Assembly (NCBI GenBank): GCA_029934695.1
Contig: JAOZLU010000037.1
Coordinates: 1-23,568, forward strand
Reading direction: 5' to 3'
From: Desulfobacterales bacterium
GTDB lineage: Bacteria; Desulfobacterota; Desulfobacteria; Desulfobacterales; 4be13
DNA: 23,568 nt
Made by a program: the position numbers and the translations under genes. Of the stretch, positions 1 to 7,745 are shown piece by piece; positions within the stretch are counted from its first letter, which is position 1; each line of letters opens with the position of its first letter. The notes below the pieces were generated by a model. The model was not told the origin of the DNA. It searched no databases and saw only the letters and a program-made list of their open reading frames with translations.

Positions 1-91
1 TCCCAAATCCCAAATCCCAAATCCCAAATCCCAAATCCCAAATCCCAAATTCCAATACCCAAATTCCAAATAAATTCCAAATTCCAAATAA
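1..91. repeat. Heptanucleotide tandem repeat (TCCCAAA)n
   Basis: Seven perfect copies of TCCCAAA fill 1-49 and may extend left of the window. They decay into TTCCAAT, ACCCAAA and TTCCAAA variants up to about 91. The array lies just after the stop of the minus-strand methyltransferase. In that gene's transcript the units read GGGATTT, so four or more GGG runs with 4-nt spacers could in principle form an RNA G-quadruplex; that is inference. Confidence 0.95.
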
Positions 92-121
92 GACTGAATT
101 TCGGTCATTGAGATTTGAGAT

Positions 122-1726
122 TTATTCAACAAGCAGCGCTGCCCCTGCCAGATAGGCCAGCCGTCGCTCAATATCCTCCTCCAAAGACTTCCGGATCATT
201 TCAGGGTCTTTGATCTGCTGATTGTCCTGTTGCGCTTTTAATGTCCCGTTTATTATCATTTCGCTCATTCGGTCAAACAGTGTAGCGCGGTCCCGGGTGC
301 CGTCAAGGAGAGGAATCAGATGCTGAGTCAGCGGATCAGCAGGAACCTGCTCATGACGCAGACTCACCACGCTGGATTCCCCCTGTCCTATCTGATATGC
401 GGCAAGGGGACTCGCCTTTGGCCGTTCGCTTACCTTTCTGACAAAATCACCCTGCCAGGTACGAAGCTCAATGACGTTTGCTGTATAACTTTGGAGCAAA
501 TCTGTCGCAAGCATCTGCCGATTCTGCTCCGTGGGTTTTCCCTTCAGAATTTGTGTCTCGTTCAGCCGTTTTGTGGCAGCATCAGACAGCGTGTCAAAAT
601 CAAGGGCGTGAGGCCAGTTTTCCCTTAGTATCATCAGCCCTGCCTTGGTCAGAGGGCTGTTTGAGGTGATGGTCTGTTTTTTGGGAGTGCGGAAAGACTT
701 GGCAACACCCGGCGAATAAAGATCTGCCGCACCGCCGGTTTTTTGATCAATATCAGGCATGGCAGACGACGCTATCAGCAGGCCGTTCAGATTCCCTGAT
801 CCGAGATTTCGTTTGAGAGGCACACCTTTGTGACACAGAAGCGTCTGCCGGAAGTGGCGATTCCGGAGAAAGTCCATGTATTGCTCTGTGGAAATGATAT
901 CTTTGTTGATCTTCTTTAATGTTTCCGCCACTTCTTTGGGGAACCTGCTGGTCAGCATGGTCCCGATATCGGATTCTCCAAGATATTGCAGGCTATATGA
1001 CATGGCCTGTTCCGCAAACTGATGGAAATAGACCGGTTCATTGACTTCTTCGAGATGGTCGTGAAAAAGATACCAATCCGAAGTACGTTTGATAATGTTC
1101 AGTTCATTCTTGAGTAACAAACCGTAAGCGTTGTTTTCAGTGGGAATATAGCGCGCTATGAAATCTATCAGGGCTTTGGCCTGGTCAATACGCTGCTGGG
1201 TTCCTTTAAACTGCTTAATATGATAGAGCATCATGTGACGCAGCATCCCGCGCATGTGCCACCCGGGATAGGTGTTGTAACTCACATAAGCAATCCCCCG
1301 GGGCGTCAGATTGGCGGAAGCCACGGACAGTATTTTGTCCTGAACATCTTTCGGCACCCATGAGAAAACACCGTGGCAGATAATATAGTCGAAGGCCCCG
1401 TAAGCGGCATCCACATCCATAATGCTGGCGTGTTCGATGCGGATATTTTTCAAGTTCATGTCCTGAATGATTTTGCGCCCTGCTGCCACCTGACGGGCGG
1501 ACATATCCACCCCCACAAACTCGCTGCCCGGGAGGCCGAAGGCCATGGGGATCAGGTTCCCGCCGCTGGCACATCCGAGTTCGAGGACGCGGCACTGAGT
1601 TATCGGCGCAGGTGCCAGTCCGAACAACCGTCCTATTGTCGCAAGGCGATCCGGATGGCTTTGGGCAAACGCATGGCTTCCGTAAGGCACTTCATCGTAG
1701 CTGGTCTGATTTTCTGTATTTGTCAT
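122..1726 (-). CDS. SAM-dependent methyltransferase with regulatory domain (protein methyltransferase-like)
   Basis: This 534-residue protein is a class I S-adenosylmethionine methyltransferase. Motif I is VLELGCASGG at about 47-56, followed by the acidic strand end VGVD near 71-74. The middle (roughly 220-310) resembles the 'methyltransferase regulatory domain' (PF10119). The C-terminus (from about 430, with DPLTQHLIPLLDGTRDRATL) resembles the winged-helix tail of the PKMT-like family. The substrate cannot be read from sequence; family members are predicted protein lysine methyltransferases. The gene starts 32 bp after thpR stops, on the same strand, and is probably cotranscribed with it. 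No convincing Shine-Dalgarno precedes the ATG at 1726, so translation may depend on coupling. The family call is fairly sure, the substrate unknown. Confidence 0.85.
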   Translation of the reverse strand: MTNTENQTSYDEVPYGSHAFAQSHPDRLATIGRLFGLAPAPITQCRVLELGCASGGNLIPMAFGLPGSEFVGVDMSARQVAAGRKIIQDMNLKNIRIEHASIMDVDAAYGAFDYIICHGVFSWVPKDVQDKILSVASANLTPRGIAYVSYNTYPGWHMRGMLRHMMLYHIKQFKGTQQRIDQAKALIDFIARYIPTENNAYGLLLKNELNIIKRTSDWYLFHDHLEEVNEPVYFHQFAEQAMSYSLQYLGESDIGTMLTSRFPKEVAETLKKINKDIISTEQYMDFLRNRHFRQTLLCHKGVPLKRNLGSGNLNGLLIASSAMPDIDQKTGGAADLYSPGVAKSFRTPKKQTITSNSPLTKAGLMILRENWPHALDFDTLSDAATKRLNETQILKGKPTEQNRQMLATDLLQSYTANVIELRTWQGDFVRKVSERPKASPLAAYQIGQGESSVVSLRHEQVPADPLTQHLIPLLDGTRDRATLFDRMSEMIINGTLKAQQDNQQIKDPEMIRKSLEEDIERRLAYLAGAALLVE

Positions 1727-1758
1727 TTTGTGTTATCCGCGGTCTGTTGTCCGGCTGT

Positions 1759-2328
1759 TCATGGCAACTGGCAACTGCCCAGTTTTGTATAAACTGCTCC
1801 TGCGGGCTTCAGATTGCTCCTGAACAGGATGACCTTGTCCGCAATAAATGTTTCTGATTCAAACCCTCCGAAAGCTTTCATTGCATCAAGAAGTTTTTTT
1901 GAATCAATATTTCCTTTTGCCCGGGCAAGAGTGAGATGCCCCTTAAAGGGTCTTTTTTCCTTTGGAAAACCCATATTGCCCAAGTTCTCATCAATGGCCT
2001 TTTGTAGCTCAATCAGGGGGAACGTGTCCCCATTCAGTCCCATCCATATCACACGGGGACGTTTTATGCCAGGAAAAACACCGATCCCTTTTACCCCGAG
2101 CGAAACTGGCGGCCGGCCCTTTGCAGCCTGGGACATTGCCCCGGTGATCTTCTCTGTGTCGGCCTCATTGATATCCCCTAAAAATTTAAGCGTGATGTGG
2201 ATGTTTTCCGGACGGACCCACCTCACTTTGAACCCGTAAGATTTCATATTTTCCTGGATTTTGCTGATAAATGACCTGATATTTTCAGGAAGTTCAATGG
2301 CGATAAATGTTCGTATGGTATCAGACAT
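1759..2328 (-). CDS. thpR: RNA 2',3'-cyclic phosphodiesterase (2H family)
   Basis: A 189-residue 2H phosphoesterase of the LigT/ThpR type, which hydrolyses 2',3'-cyclic phosphates on RNA ends to 2'-phosphates. Both catalytic HxTx motifs are present: HITL at residues 44-47 and HLTL at 131-134. The length is normal for the family. The N-terminus (MSDTIRTFIAIELP) matches the usual start. The last codons overlap a short period-7 repeat (CAGTTGC twice on the coding strand), so the extreme C-terminus may have been altered by repeat growth. It lies between lepB and the methyltransferase on the same strand, 32 bp before the latter. Confidence 0.92.
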   Translation of the reverse strand: MSDTIRTFIAIELPENIRSFISKIQENMKSYGFKVRWVRPENIHITLKFLGDINEADTEKITGAMSQAAKGRPPVSLGVKGIGVFPGIKRPRVIWMGLNGDTFPLIELQKAIDENLGNMGFPKEKRPFKGHLTLARAKGNIDSKKLLDAMKAFGGFESETFIADKVILFRSNLKPAGAVYTKLGSCQLP

Positions 2329-2342
2329 AATTAAGCCTTACT

Positions 2343-2449
2343 GGTTCCCAGGCTCCGCTTGTTGCAAGGCTCTGCCTTGACTGTACGGTTGACACACGAG
2401 GCAGAAGCCCTCTGACTATGCGTTCCCACGCGGAGAGCACCCGGGAACG
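2343..2449. repeat. Intergenic imperfect palindromic repeat (GTTCCCA type)
   Basis: The block contains GGTTCCCAGGCTCCGC on the left and, on the right, CGTTCCC (2431-2437) that can pair with GGGAACG (2443-2449). It also holds a GGCTCTGCCT motif with a GAGGCAG partner. Repeats of this GTTCCCA/TGGGAAC style are familiar intergenic elements in several bacterial groups; the family assignment is from memory. It separates lepB from thpR and could fold in the mRNA. Confidence 0.7.
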
Positions 2450-2456
2450 AAATTTT

Positions 2457-3155
2457 TTAAGACAGTCGTTGAAAAAAACGATCCCACCGGGGAATATAAT
2501 GTTCATCAAGTTTCAGTGAAAAAAATATGCCTACGGCACGGCCGACAACCAGTTTCCGGTCAACAAATCCGAAAAAGCGTGAGTCCGCGCTGTTATCCCT
2601 GTTATCTCCCATCATAAAATAATGTCCTTCAGGAACAACCACCGGATCAAATGAGCGCACTGAAAAGCGTCCGGGTGTGATCATCACCGGATGTTTTTCA
2701 CCTGAAATATTTTCGTTGAAAAAAAGATAATTCGATTGCTGGTCAGGTTTGATCTGATTGATGATTTCCCGATCAAGGGTTTCATATTTCACAGTCTTTC
2801 CGTTGATGAAAAGCTGGTTGTCTGACATGGCAATTCTGTCGCCCGGAAGACCGACAACGCGTTTGACCAGCCGTGTGCCATTCTCAGGTGAGAAAAAGAC
2901 AACAATATCACCACGTTCAGGATTGCCCCAATATACAATACGCCAAGAGGTGAAAGGGACCTTCAGATCATAAGCCAGTTTGTTTACCAAAAGGCGATCC
3001 CCTTCCAAAATGGTCGGTTTCATTGACCCTGTGGGAACATCGTTGAACTCAGCCACCGCAGACCGGAATGTTGTTGCAATCACCAAGGCCACAACAAGGC
3101 TGTATCCCCATCCCCGCCAAAACTTCAGTAATTTTTCCTTCCTTATGTCACGCAT
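2457..3155 (-). CDS. lepB: Signal peptidase I
   Basis: This 232-residue type I signal peptidase (S26) removes signal peptides from exported preproteins at the outer face of the inner membrane. Residues about 15-33 form the single membrane anchor. The nucleophile is Ser44 in the box PTGSMKPT. The general base is Lys98 in TRLVKRVVGLPGDRI. The conserved GDNRDNS box lies near residues 178-184. The start is well supported: AAGGAGGA sits a few bases upstream of the ATG at 3155. It heads a minus-strand cluster with thpR and the methyltransferase, downstream of a strong promoter and a long leader. Confidence 0.95.
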   Translation of the reverse strand: MRDIRKEKLLKFWRGWGYSLVVALVIATTFRSAVAEFNDVPTGSMKPTILEGDRLLVNKLAYDLKVPFTSWRIVYWGNPERGDIVVFFSPENGTRLVKRVVGLPGDRIAMSDNQLFINGKTVKYETLDREIINQIKPDQQSNYLFFNENISGEKHPVMITPGRFSVRSFDPVVVPEGHYFMMGDNRDNSADSRFFGFVDRKLVVGRAVGIFFSLKLDEHYIPRWDRFFQRLS

Positions 3156-3504
3156 TGTTATCCTCCTTAAAAAAGATTTCAGGTTTTAAGTTTTAAGAAA
3201 AACTGCTATGTACAGGACAAAAATTTTAATTTTGACCTGTGTGACGAAGCCTGAAATTCCCTGATATCCGTTCCTCTGTGCTCAAATTGCCCTGTTTTTC
3301 GAGGGAAAGCGAGGAATCGCCGTGATGCCGGGAAGCAGAATGCTGATGTTCAGCCAAAGCAATCTCTGACAGGCGGGAAACATTCACAGAGATTCCTAAG
3401 TCCGTTATAATCAGCAAATAATTAAGTTACACAGATATAAACTTGTGCATAGGTACCTCCGTATTTAAAATGCACAAAGGATATATAAGATATTATCAAC
3501 TAAA
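3156..3504 (-). promoter_or_regulatory. lepB leader with 7-codon mini-ORF and hairpins
   Basis: Between the predicted transcription start (about 3504) and lepB lie some 350 nt with no full gene. An ideal Shine-Dalgarno (GGAGG, 5-nt spacer) precedes an ATG at 3450 that encodes MHKFISV and stops at 3427. The same frame stays open for about 66 more codons after that TAA, to 3226, with no recognisable family. A hairpin pairs AATCTCTG (3361-3368) with CAGAGATT (3387-3394). The 3' end near 3165-3196 carries period-7 CTTAAAA repeats. It may be a translated regulatory leader or the remains of a small gene. Confidence 0.35.
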
Positions 3505-3510
3505 TCGTTA

Positions 3511-3539
3511 TTTATAATACTATATTATCATACTGTCAA
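3511..3539 (-). promoter_or_regulatory. Sigma70-type promoter for lepB
   Basis: On the minus strand, TTGACA (3534-3539) is separated by exactly 17 nt from TATAAA (3511-3516): a perfect -35 and a five-of-six -10. The surrounding DNA is very AT-rich. It points toward lepB and the only well-placed leader mini-ORF. Confidence 0.65.
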
Positions 3540-3567
3540 CTTTTTTTATCCATCTGTTGATAAGTAC

Positions 3568-3737
3568 CGGCCAAAAATTTTCCGGAATTTTTTTCTTGGA
3601 AAACAGCTTTCACAAACCGCGGATGAACGCGGATGAGTCCGCGGCAGACAGCATCTGTGTTTATCTGTGTTCATCTGCGGTTCCTCATACGCAAATATCT
3701 GAAAATATATGGCATATCGGCCAAAAATTTTCCGGAA
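3568..3737. repeat. 20-bp direct repeats flanking a GCGGATG/ATCTGTG inverted element
   Basis: CGGCCAAAAATTTTCCGGAA occurs exactly at 3568-3587 and again at 3718-3737. Between them, 3617-3692 holds an imperfect inverted repeat: CCGCGGATGAACGCGGATG on the left against ATCTGTGTTCATCTGCGG on the right. Elements with this 'CGCGGATGAACGC' wording are common dispersed intergenic repeats in several bacteria (from memory). No gene is visible in 3540-3886. Confidence 0.7.
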
Positions 3738-3886
3738 CTTTCTATTATAAGCAGGATATCAAACCAGCATCTGCTAGCCTCGGAAGCATTATAACAAATA
3801 TTTTATCCGCTGACCGTTGCTCCTGAAAGTTTTTGTAAAAATCGGGACGCATTTTTTAAAAAAGGGACTGTATTCATAAAAGTTTC

Positions 3887-3915
3887 TTGACTGTTTTTCT
3901 CAACTGTCCTAATTA
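3887..3915 (+). promoter_or_regulatory. Possible sigma70 promoter upstream of the cooC-like gene
   Basis: TTGACT (3887-3892) and TAATTA (3910-3915) are separated by 17 nt in AT-rich DNA. The implied 5' UTR is long (about 170 nt) and contains degenerate CTTTNAA repeats near 4036-4072. Confidence 0.35.
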
Positions 3916-4091
3916 TCAAACATTGTTTTGATGAATGTCATGTTTCCCAAGCGGGGCTTTACACATAAAAATCAATCAATTCAAAATAGTTATTTCGGAT
4001 TTGAGCTTAATCGGACACAATTCATAAAGCTGAACCTTCAACTTTTTTTAACTTTCAACTTTAATTTTTTTTTGGAAAGGAATGACAGAAT

Positions 4092-4841
4092 ATGCCATTT
4101 TCAGTTGCGCTGGCGGGAAAAGGAGGCACGGGAAAAACCACTATAGCAGGTATGCTCGTCAAATATCTGGTTATGAAAGGAAAAAAGCCTGTTCTTGCAG
4201 TGGATGCTGATTCCAATGCAAATCTGAACGAGGTGCTTGGTCTTGAAATATCCGACACACTGGGAAATGCCCGTGAAGAAATGAAAAAAGGGCAGGTTCC
4301 CAGCGGGATGACCAAAGATGTTTTCATATCCATGAGACTGGAGCAGGCTGTTATTGAAGCGGGTGAATATGACCTTATTATTATGGGGCAACCTGAGGGC
4401 GCAGGCTGCTACTGCGCTGCAAACAGCCTTCTTACCGGATTTCTGGAACGTCTGACAGGAAATTATCCGTATATTGTCATGGACAATGAAGCCGGAATGG
4501 AGCATATCAGCCGGCTGACAACACGCAATGTTGATGTTCTGCTTATTGTGGCGGACACATCCCGCCGCGGGCTTCAGGCAGCCACACGGATCCATGAACT
4601 TGCACACAATCTCAATATTGGCGTCACCAGAAGCTGCCTGGTTATCAATCAGGTGAAAGAGGAGCCGTCTGAGGCAGTGATGAACATCATCAGAGACTCA
4701 GGCCTGGAGCTGATCGGAACAATCCCTGAAAACGATGGGGTCTATGAATATGATTTAAACGGGCAGGCGACCGTGGAGATGCCGGAGGACAATGAAGCTG
4801 TTCAGGCAGCGTATCAGATCTTTGAAAAAATAATCAGTTGA
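4092..4841 (+). CDS. cooC: CooC/AcsF-like nickel-insertion ATPase
   Basis: A 249-residue SIMIBI-class ATPase related to MinD/ParA. It has a deviant Walker A, GKGGTGKTT, at residues 9-17, including the signature lysine. The Cys-x-Cys pair (Cys106 and Cys108 in GAGCYCAAN) is the metal-binding, dimer-interface motif of CooC proteins that mature carbon monoxide dehydrogenase or acetyl-CoA synthase with nickel. The stretch DNEAGMEH at 131-138 is also typical. AAGGA lies just before the ATG. No CODH/ACS gene is in the window, so the client is not shown; an orphan accessory ATPase is possible. Confidence 0.88.
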   Translation: MPFSVALAGKGGTGKTTIAGMLVKYLVMKGKKPVLAVDADSNANLNEVLGLEISDTLGNAREEMKKGQVPSGMTKDVFISMRLEQAVIEAGEYDLIIMGQPEGAGCYCAANSLLTGFLERLTGNYPYIVMDNEAGMEHISRLTTRNVDVLLIVADTSRRGLQAATRIHELAHNLNIGVTRSCLVINQVKEEPSEAVMNIIRDSGLELIGTIPENDGVYEYDLNGQATVEMPEDNEAVQAAYQIFEKIIS

Positions 4842-4862
4842 TTGAAGATTAAAGACTGAAAT

Positions 4863-4890
4863 TTATCAATTTTCAGTTATCAATTTTCAG
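4863..4890. repeat. 14-bp tandem duplication (2 x 7 period)
   Basis: TTATCAATTTTCAG occurs twice head to tail, at 4863-4876 and 4877-4890, directly before the Shine-Dalgarno of the deacetylase gene. The period of 14 fits the heptad theme of the window. Confidence 0.9.
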
Positions 4891-4906
4891 TCCATAAGGG
4901 GGAAAA

Positions 4907-5857
4907 ATGAAAAAGACGGGCTTTTTGCATGATGAAAAATATTTGCTTCACGAGACCGGCTCCCATCATCCGGAACGGCCTGAAAGGCTCTCGGCGATCT
5001 ATAATGGAATAGAAGAAGCGGACTTTCTCAACACGCTTACGTTGCTCAATGCCAGCCGGGCAGACCAGAAATGGATTGAAGTTGTTCACAATATAAAGTA
5101 TATTCTGCGCTTTGAAGAGGCATGTCTTTACGGAATGCCGGAGTTTGATTATCCGGACAACCAGATGTGCAGGGAATCTTTCGACATAGCGTTCCTTGCG
5201 GTGGGAGGTATCCTGAATGCCATAAAGCATGTCATGGAGGGAAAAATTGACAATGCGTTCTGTGCTGTGAGACCCCCGGGACATCATGCCGAAACCGGCA
5301 ATGCCATGGGATTCTGCTATTTCAACAATGTGGCGGTTGCCGCCAGATACCTGCAAAACGAATGGGGGGTGAAACGGGTCGGAATCGTGGATTTTGATGT
5401 GCATCATGGCAATGGCACACAGCATATATTTGAACATGATCCCTCTGTATTTTATTACTCCATCCATGAACACCCCTCGTTTTCTTTTCCGGGAACCGGC
5501 CGTGAATTTGAAAAAGGCACAGGCGAGGGGGAGGGATTCACCCTGAATTCTCCGGTGCTGCCAGGCCAGGGAGACAGGGAATACAAGAAACTTATGGAAA
5601 AAGACCTGTTTCCGGCCTTTTATGACTATAAGCCTGAAGTGATTATTGCATCCACCGGCTTTGATGCACATATTGATGATGACATGTCAGGGATCAGTCT
5701 TTCAACAGAGGGATATTCATGGGTAATGGAGCGGATTGTGGATATGGCTGACAAATGCTCAGACGGAAAACTGATTTCCGTGCTTGAAGGGGGATACTGT
5801 CTCAGGCGTCTTCCTGAACTGGCAAAAAATCATGTTGAAATTTTGATGGGCAAATAA
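4907..5857 (+). CDS. Histone deacetylase family protein (AcuC-like)
   Basis: A 316-residue zinc-dependent deacetylase of the arginase/HDAC fold. Key elements appear in order: HPERPERL (21-28), RPPGHHAE with the catalytic His pair 126-127, the zinc ligands Asp164 and His166 in DFDVHHGNG, Asp253 in GFDAH, and the transition-state Tyr in LEGGY (about 297). Bacterial relatives include AcuC, which deacetylates acetyl-CoA synthetase, and acetylpolyamine hydrolases; the substrate here is not certain. A GGGGG Shine-Dalgarno precedes the ATG. An AcuB-like CBS-ACT gene lies 2.4 kb downstream, which favours the AcuC reading. Confidence 0.9.
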   Translation: MKKTGFLHDEKYLLHETGSHHPERPERLSAIYNGIEEADFLNTLTLLNASRADQKWIEVVHNIKYILRFEEACLYGMPEFDYPDNQMCRESFDIAFLAVGGILNAIKHVMEGKIDNAFCAVRPPGHHAETGNAMGFCYFNNVAVAARYLQNEWGVKRVGIVDFDVHHGNGTQHIFEHDPSVFYYSIHEHPSFSFPGTGREFEKGTGEGEGFTLNSPVLPGQGDREYKKLMEKDLFPAFYDYKPEVIIASTGFDAHIDDDMSGISLSTEGYSWVMERIVDMADKCSDGKLISVLEGGYCLRRLPELAKNHVEILMGK

Positions 5858-5879
5858 AAATTTCTGAATAAATAAAAAT

Positions 5880-5910
5880 GTAGGGTGGGTGGAGCGAAGC
5901 GGAACCCACC
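5880..5910. repeat. Intergenic palindrome GTAGGGTGGGT...ACCCACC
   Basis: GGTGGGT (5884-5890) pairs with ACCCACC (5904-5910) across a GGAGCGAAGCGGA loop. The outer wording GTAGGGTGGGTGG reappears in reverse complement at 23228-23240, so this is a dispersed repeat within the window. It lies just after the deacetylase gene and may act as a 3' hairpin. Confidence 0.8.
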
Positions 5911-5973
5911 TTGTGCGATATATGGTGGATTCCGCTACATTTCAGGTATTTTATTTTGGGTTGACGGGGAGAA

Positions 5974-6123
5974 ATGAGCCGTGTACCGGAATTATGGGAG
6001 AAATGTTTCAACTTGGCTGTCCGGCTTGCGGAGAAAGAGACCGGCATCAGGCCCCGAATCCGGGAACTCTCACGGGAGGAGGTGTTTGAGGAGGAATATC
6101 TGCTTATTTCTGATTACCAATAA
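5974..6123 (+). CDS. Small hypothetical protein, 49 aa
   Basis: An ATG at 5974 preceded by GGGGAG opens a 49-codon frame ending TAA TAA at 6121. The product starts MSRVPELWEKCFNLAVRLAE, is charged and probably helical, and contains no motif I recognise. Codon choice looks coding. It may be the first half of a broken gene, because a coding-like segment follows immediately in another frame. It sits upstream of a toxin-antitoxin-like pair. Confidence 0.5.
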   Translation: MSRVPELWEKCFNLAVRLAEKETGIRPRIRELSREEVFEEEYLLISDYQ

Positions 6124-6305
6124 TTAATCTGGAAGATTTGCAAAAGGCTGGGGAACTGGATGAATGGGATCAGCAGATTGTCAGAGATTTTGATGAAGGG
6201 AATCTTGATTTTCTCATTCGGGAAGCAGACGAAGCTTTGCATGGCACAGTCCGTCTCTTATCTGCATGTATTGTGGGTCATGAAATCCTTTTGTCAGACG
6301 GTTAA
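6114..6305 (+). pseudogene. Antitoxin-like remnant (no usable start)
   Basis: This frame is open from 6114 to TAA at 6305 but has no ATG or good start. It reads NLEDLQKAGELDEWDQQIVR followed by DFDEGNLDFLIREADEAL. The 'WDxQIxxDFxxGxLDxLIxEA' pattern resembles the C-terminal, toxin-binding part of short RelB-like antitoxins that precede RelE-type toxins; this is recognition from memory, not a search. The residues after it (HGTVRLLSAC) diverge from that pattern, suggesting a further frameshift. It is probably debris from an earlier toxin-antitoxin locus, or the second half of the preceding small gene. Confidence 0.35.
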
Positions 6306-6334
6306 TGCAGAGATGAACTGGTTGGGAATTAAAA

Positions 6335-6964
6335 ATGTCTGATTCAGAAACCAAAATCCGAAATCCGAAAATCCGTCATCCGTTTCAATTTCTTTTGACG
6401 AAATTTATCCGGCCCCTGAGAATCACCCCTTCTGAGTTGCAGGCATCTCTGAAAACAGATGAGGAGACACTGAATGCCCTGTATCATCAGAAGGAAAAAC
6501 TGACACCGCTGCTGGCCATGAAGCTGGGGAAAAGTTTCAGAATATCGCCTGAACTGCTGATGCGAATGCAGATCGAATATGAATTGGAGCAGACATACAA
6601 AGAACATAAAATCGAAATCAAAGCGGTAACGCCGGTGGTCAGCAAAAAAGAACCTCCCAAGCCGGTGTTTTCAAAAAAATCCGGTCCGAAACTCATGCTG
6701 CTCGCCACAGTGAACAACTCTATAGGCCGCAAAGATGACCACTATACTGCAAAAGACCTGGAAAACATCTTTTATGCTCAAGTCCCTGAAACCCAGGATC
6801 ATTATGCAGTCAGAACCATGTTCACCGAAGCCACTTTGCAGGAATTTGTGGATTTCATAAAAGATCGAAAGATTCCTTTTAAAAAAGCAAAATTGCTCTA
6901 CCATTATTATATCACAATTCTGAAAGGTCAGCCAAATGAGAAGTTTGAATGGTTATTCAACTAA
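6335..6964 (+). CDS. HigA-like HTH antitoxin with extra C-terminal domain
   Basis: A 209-residue protein. Residues about 15-90 resemble the XRE/HigA antitoxin fold: HPFQFLLTKFIRPLRITPSE, then an HTH, then LGKSFRISPELLMRMQIEYE, matching the 'LAxxLGTSPExWLxLQxxYxLE' end of HigA. Residues about 120-209 form a second domain with no family I recognise. The first residues (TKIRNPKIRHP) are encoded by an AAATCCG heptad repeat at 6353-6382, so the true HTH may begin just after it. The gene overlaps the next by 29 bp, a typical coupled antitoxin-toxin arrangement. It probably binds its own promoter and neutralises the downstream nucleotidyltransferase; this is inference. Confidence 0.7.
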   Translation: MSDSETKIRNPKIRHPFQFLLTKFIRPLRITPSELQASLKTDEETLNALYHQKEKLTPLLAMKLGKSFRISPELLMRMQIEYELEQTYKEHKIEIKAVTPVVSKKEPPKPVFSKKSGPKLMLLATVNNSIGRKDDHYTAKDLENIFYAQVPETQDHYAVRTMFTEATLQEFVDFIKDRKIPFKKAKLLYHYYITILKGQPNEKFEWLFN

Positions 6965-7655
6965 TTTCGAGAAGCAGATTGAGGCGTTGCAGATGGCGTA
7001 CCATGACGCACTCTGCAAAATACCGCCTCAGGCATGGTCGTGGGGAGGCGGAACCGCTCTGGCTATTTATCATCTTCAGCACAGGATCAGCTTTGACATA
7101 GATATATTTGTTTCCGACCCTCAGTATTTTGCCTTTTTGTCTCCCAAATGGTTTATTGAGGATACAAAAAATTTTCATTATGATTATCAGGAACTTGCTC
7201 ATCATATCCGATTATCAACCCGTTCCGGAATAAAAACGGATTTTCTTCTTGCACCATATCTGATATCAATGCCATCTAAGAACGATTTGCTGGAAACAGG
7301 CTTTGATTTTTACGTTGACACGATAGAGGAAATCATCGCCAAAAAACTCAGATACAGGTTCGGAGAGGTCAGAAGCAGAGATATTTTTGACATTGCAGCA
7401 GCTTTGCAAAAACACGGGAATATGTTAAAAAATATTATCAAAAGCACTGTAATCACACTGGATCAGGTTGCGGAGTGGAAGACCGCTTTGGAAAATATGA
7501 ATATGGAAAAGTATAAACAGGATATGGAAAAAATGTCTCCGTCTGAAAATATGACAGACCTCATGCTGAATACAAAGGATATCATACTGGATGCTGTTGG
7601 GAAACTCAAGCCGGAGATTTTACAGGGGGGTTTAGCTGAAAACCTGAGACATTGA
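6936..7655 (+). CDS. AbiEii/AbiGii-type nucleotidyltransferase toxin
   Basis: A 239-residue protein of the nucleotidyltransferase AbiEii/AbiGii toxin family (PF08843). The nucleotide-binding core is visible: GGGTALAI at residues 37-44, then SFDIDIF with the metal-binding Asp54 and Asp56, then IIAKKLRYR and the conserved R-x-RDIFD box. Family toxins such as AbiEii and MenT transfer nucleotides to tRNA or other targets and arrest growth, often protecting against phage. The ATG lies inside the end of the HTH gene (29-bp overlap), so expression is coupled. The charged C-terminal 50 residues are less conserved in my reading. Family confident; target unknown. Confidence 0.85.
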   Translation: MRSLNGYSTNFEKQIEALQMAYHDALCKIPPQAWSWGGGTALAIYHLQHRISFDIDIFVSDPQYFAFLSPKWFIEDTKNFHYDYQELAHHIRLSTRSGIKTDFLLAPYLISMPSKNDLLETGFDFYVDTIEEIIAKKLRYRFGEVRSRDIFDIAAALQKHGNMLKNIIKSTVITLDQVAEWKTALENMNMEKYKQDMEKMSPSENMTDLMLNTKDIILDAVGKLKPEILQGGLAENLRH

Positions 7656-7703
7656 TCCTCCGGCTGACACTGAGATAGCTGGCTTCAGCCTGCTTCAGCT
7701 TTC

Positions 7704-7728
7704 AGCCTCGGAATTTAATTCCGAGGCT
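7704..7728. repeat. Perfect 12-bp-stem palindrome before DUF29 gene
   Basis: AGCCTCGGAATT (7704-7715) pairs with AATTCCGAGGCT (7717-7728) around one base. It ends a few bases before the AAGGAG Shine-Dalgarno of the next gene. No U tract follows, so it is not a standard terminator. Confidence 0.85.
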
Positions 7729-7745
7729 TAAAAGGAGTCATCATC

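Noticed and set aside
1..49. Telomere-like repeat at the window edge
   Set aside because: The unit TCCCAAA resembles, but is not, a known telomere unit. The window edge is arbitrary, and other heptad arrays occur inside the window.
3226..3417. 63-codon minus-strand ORF upstream of lepB
   Set aside because: It starts only at TTG without a Shine-Dalgarno and has no recognisable family. It is treated as part of the lepB leader.
4880..5671. 263-codon minus-strand ORF
   Set aside because: It is a shadow of the deacetylase gene, whose catalytic motifs are clear on the plus strand.
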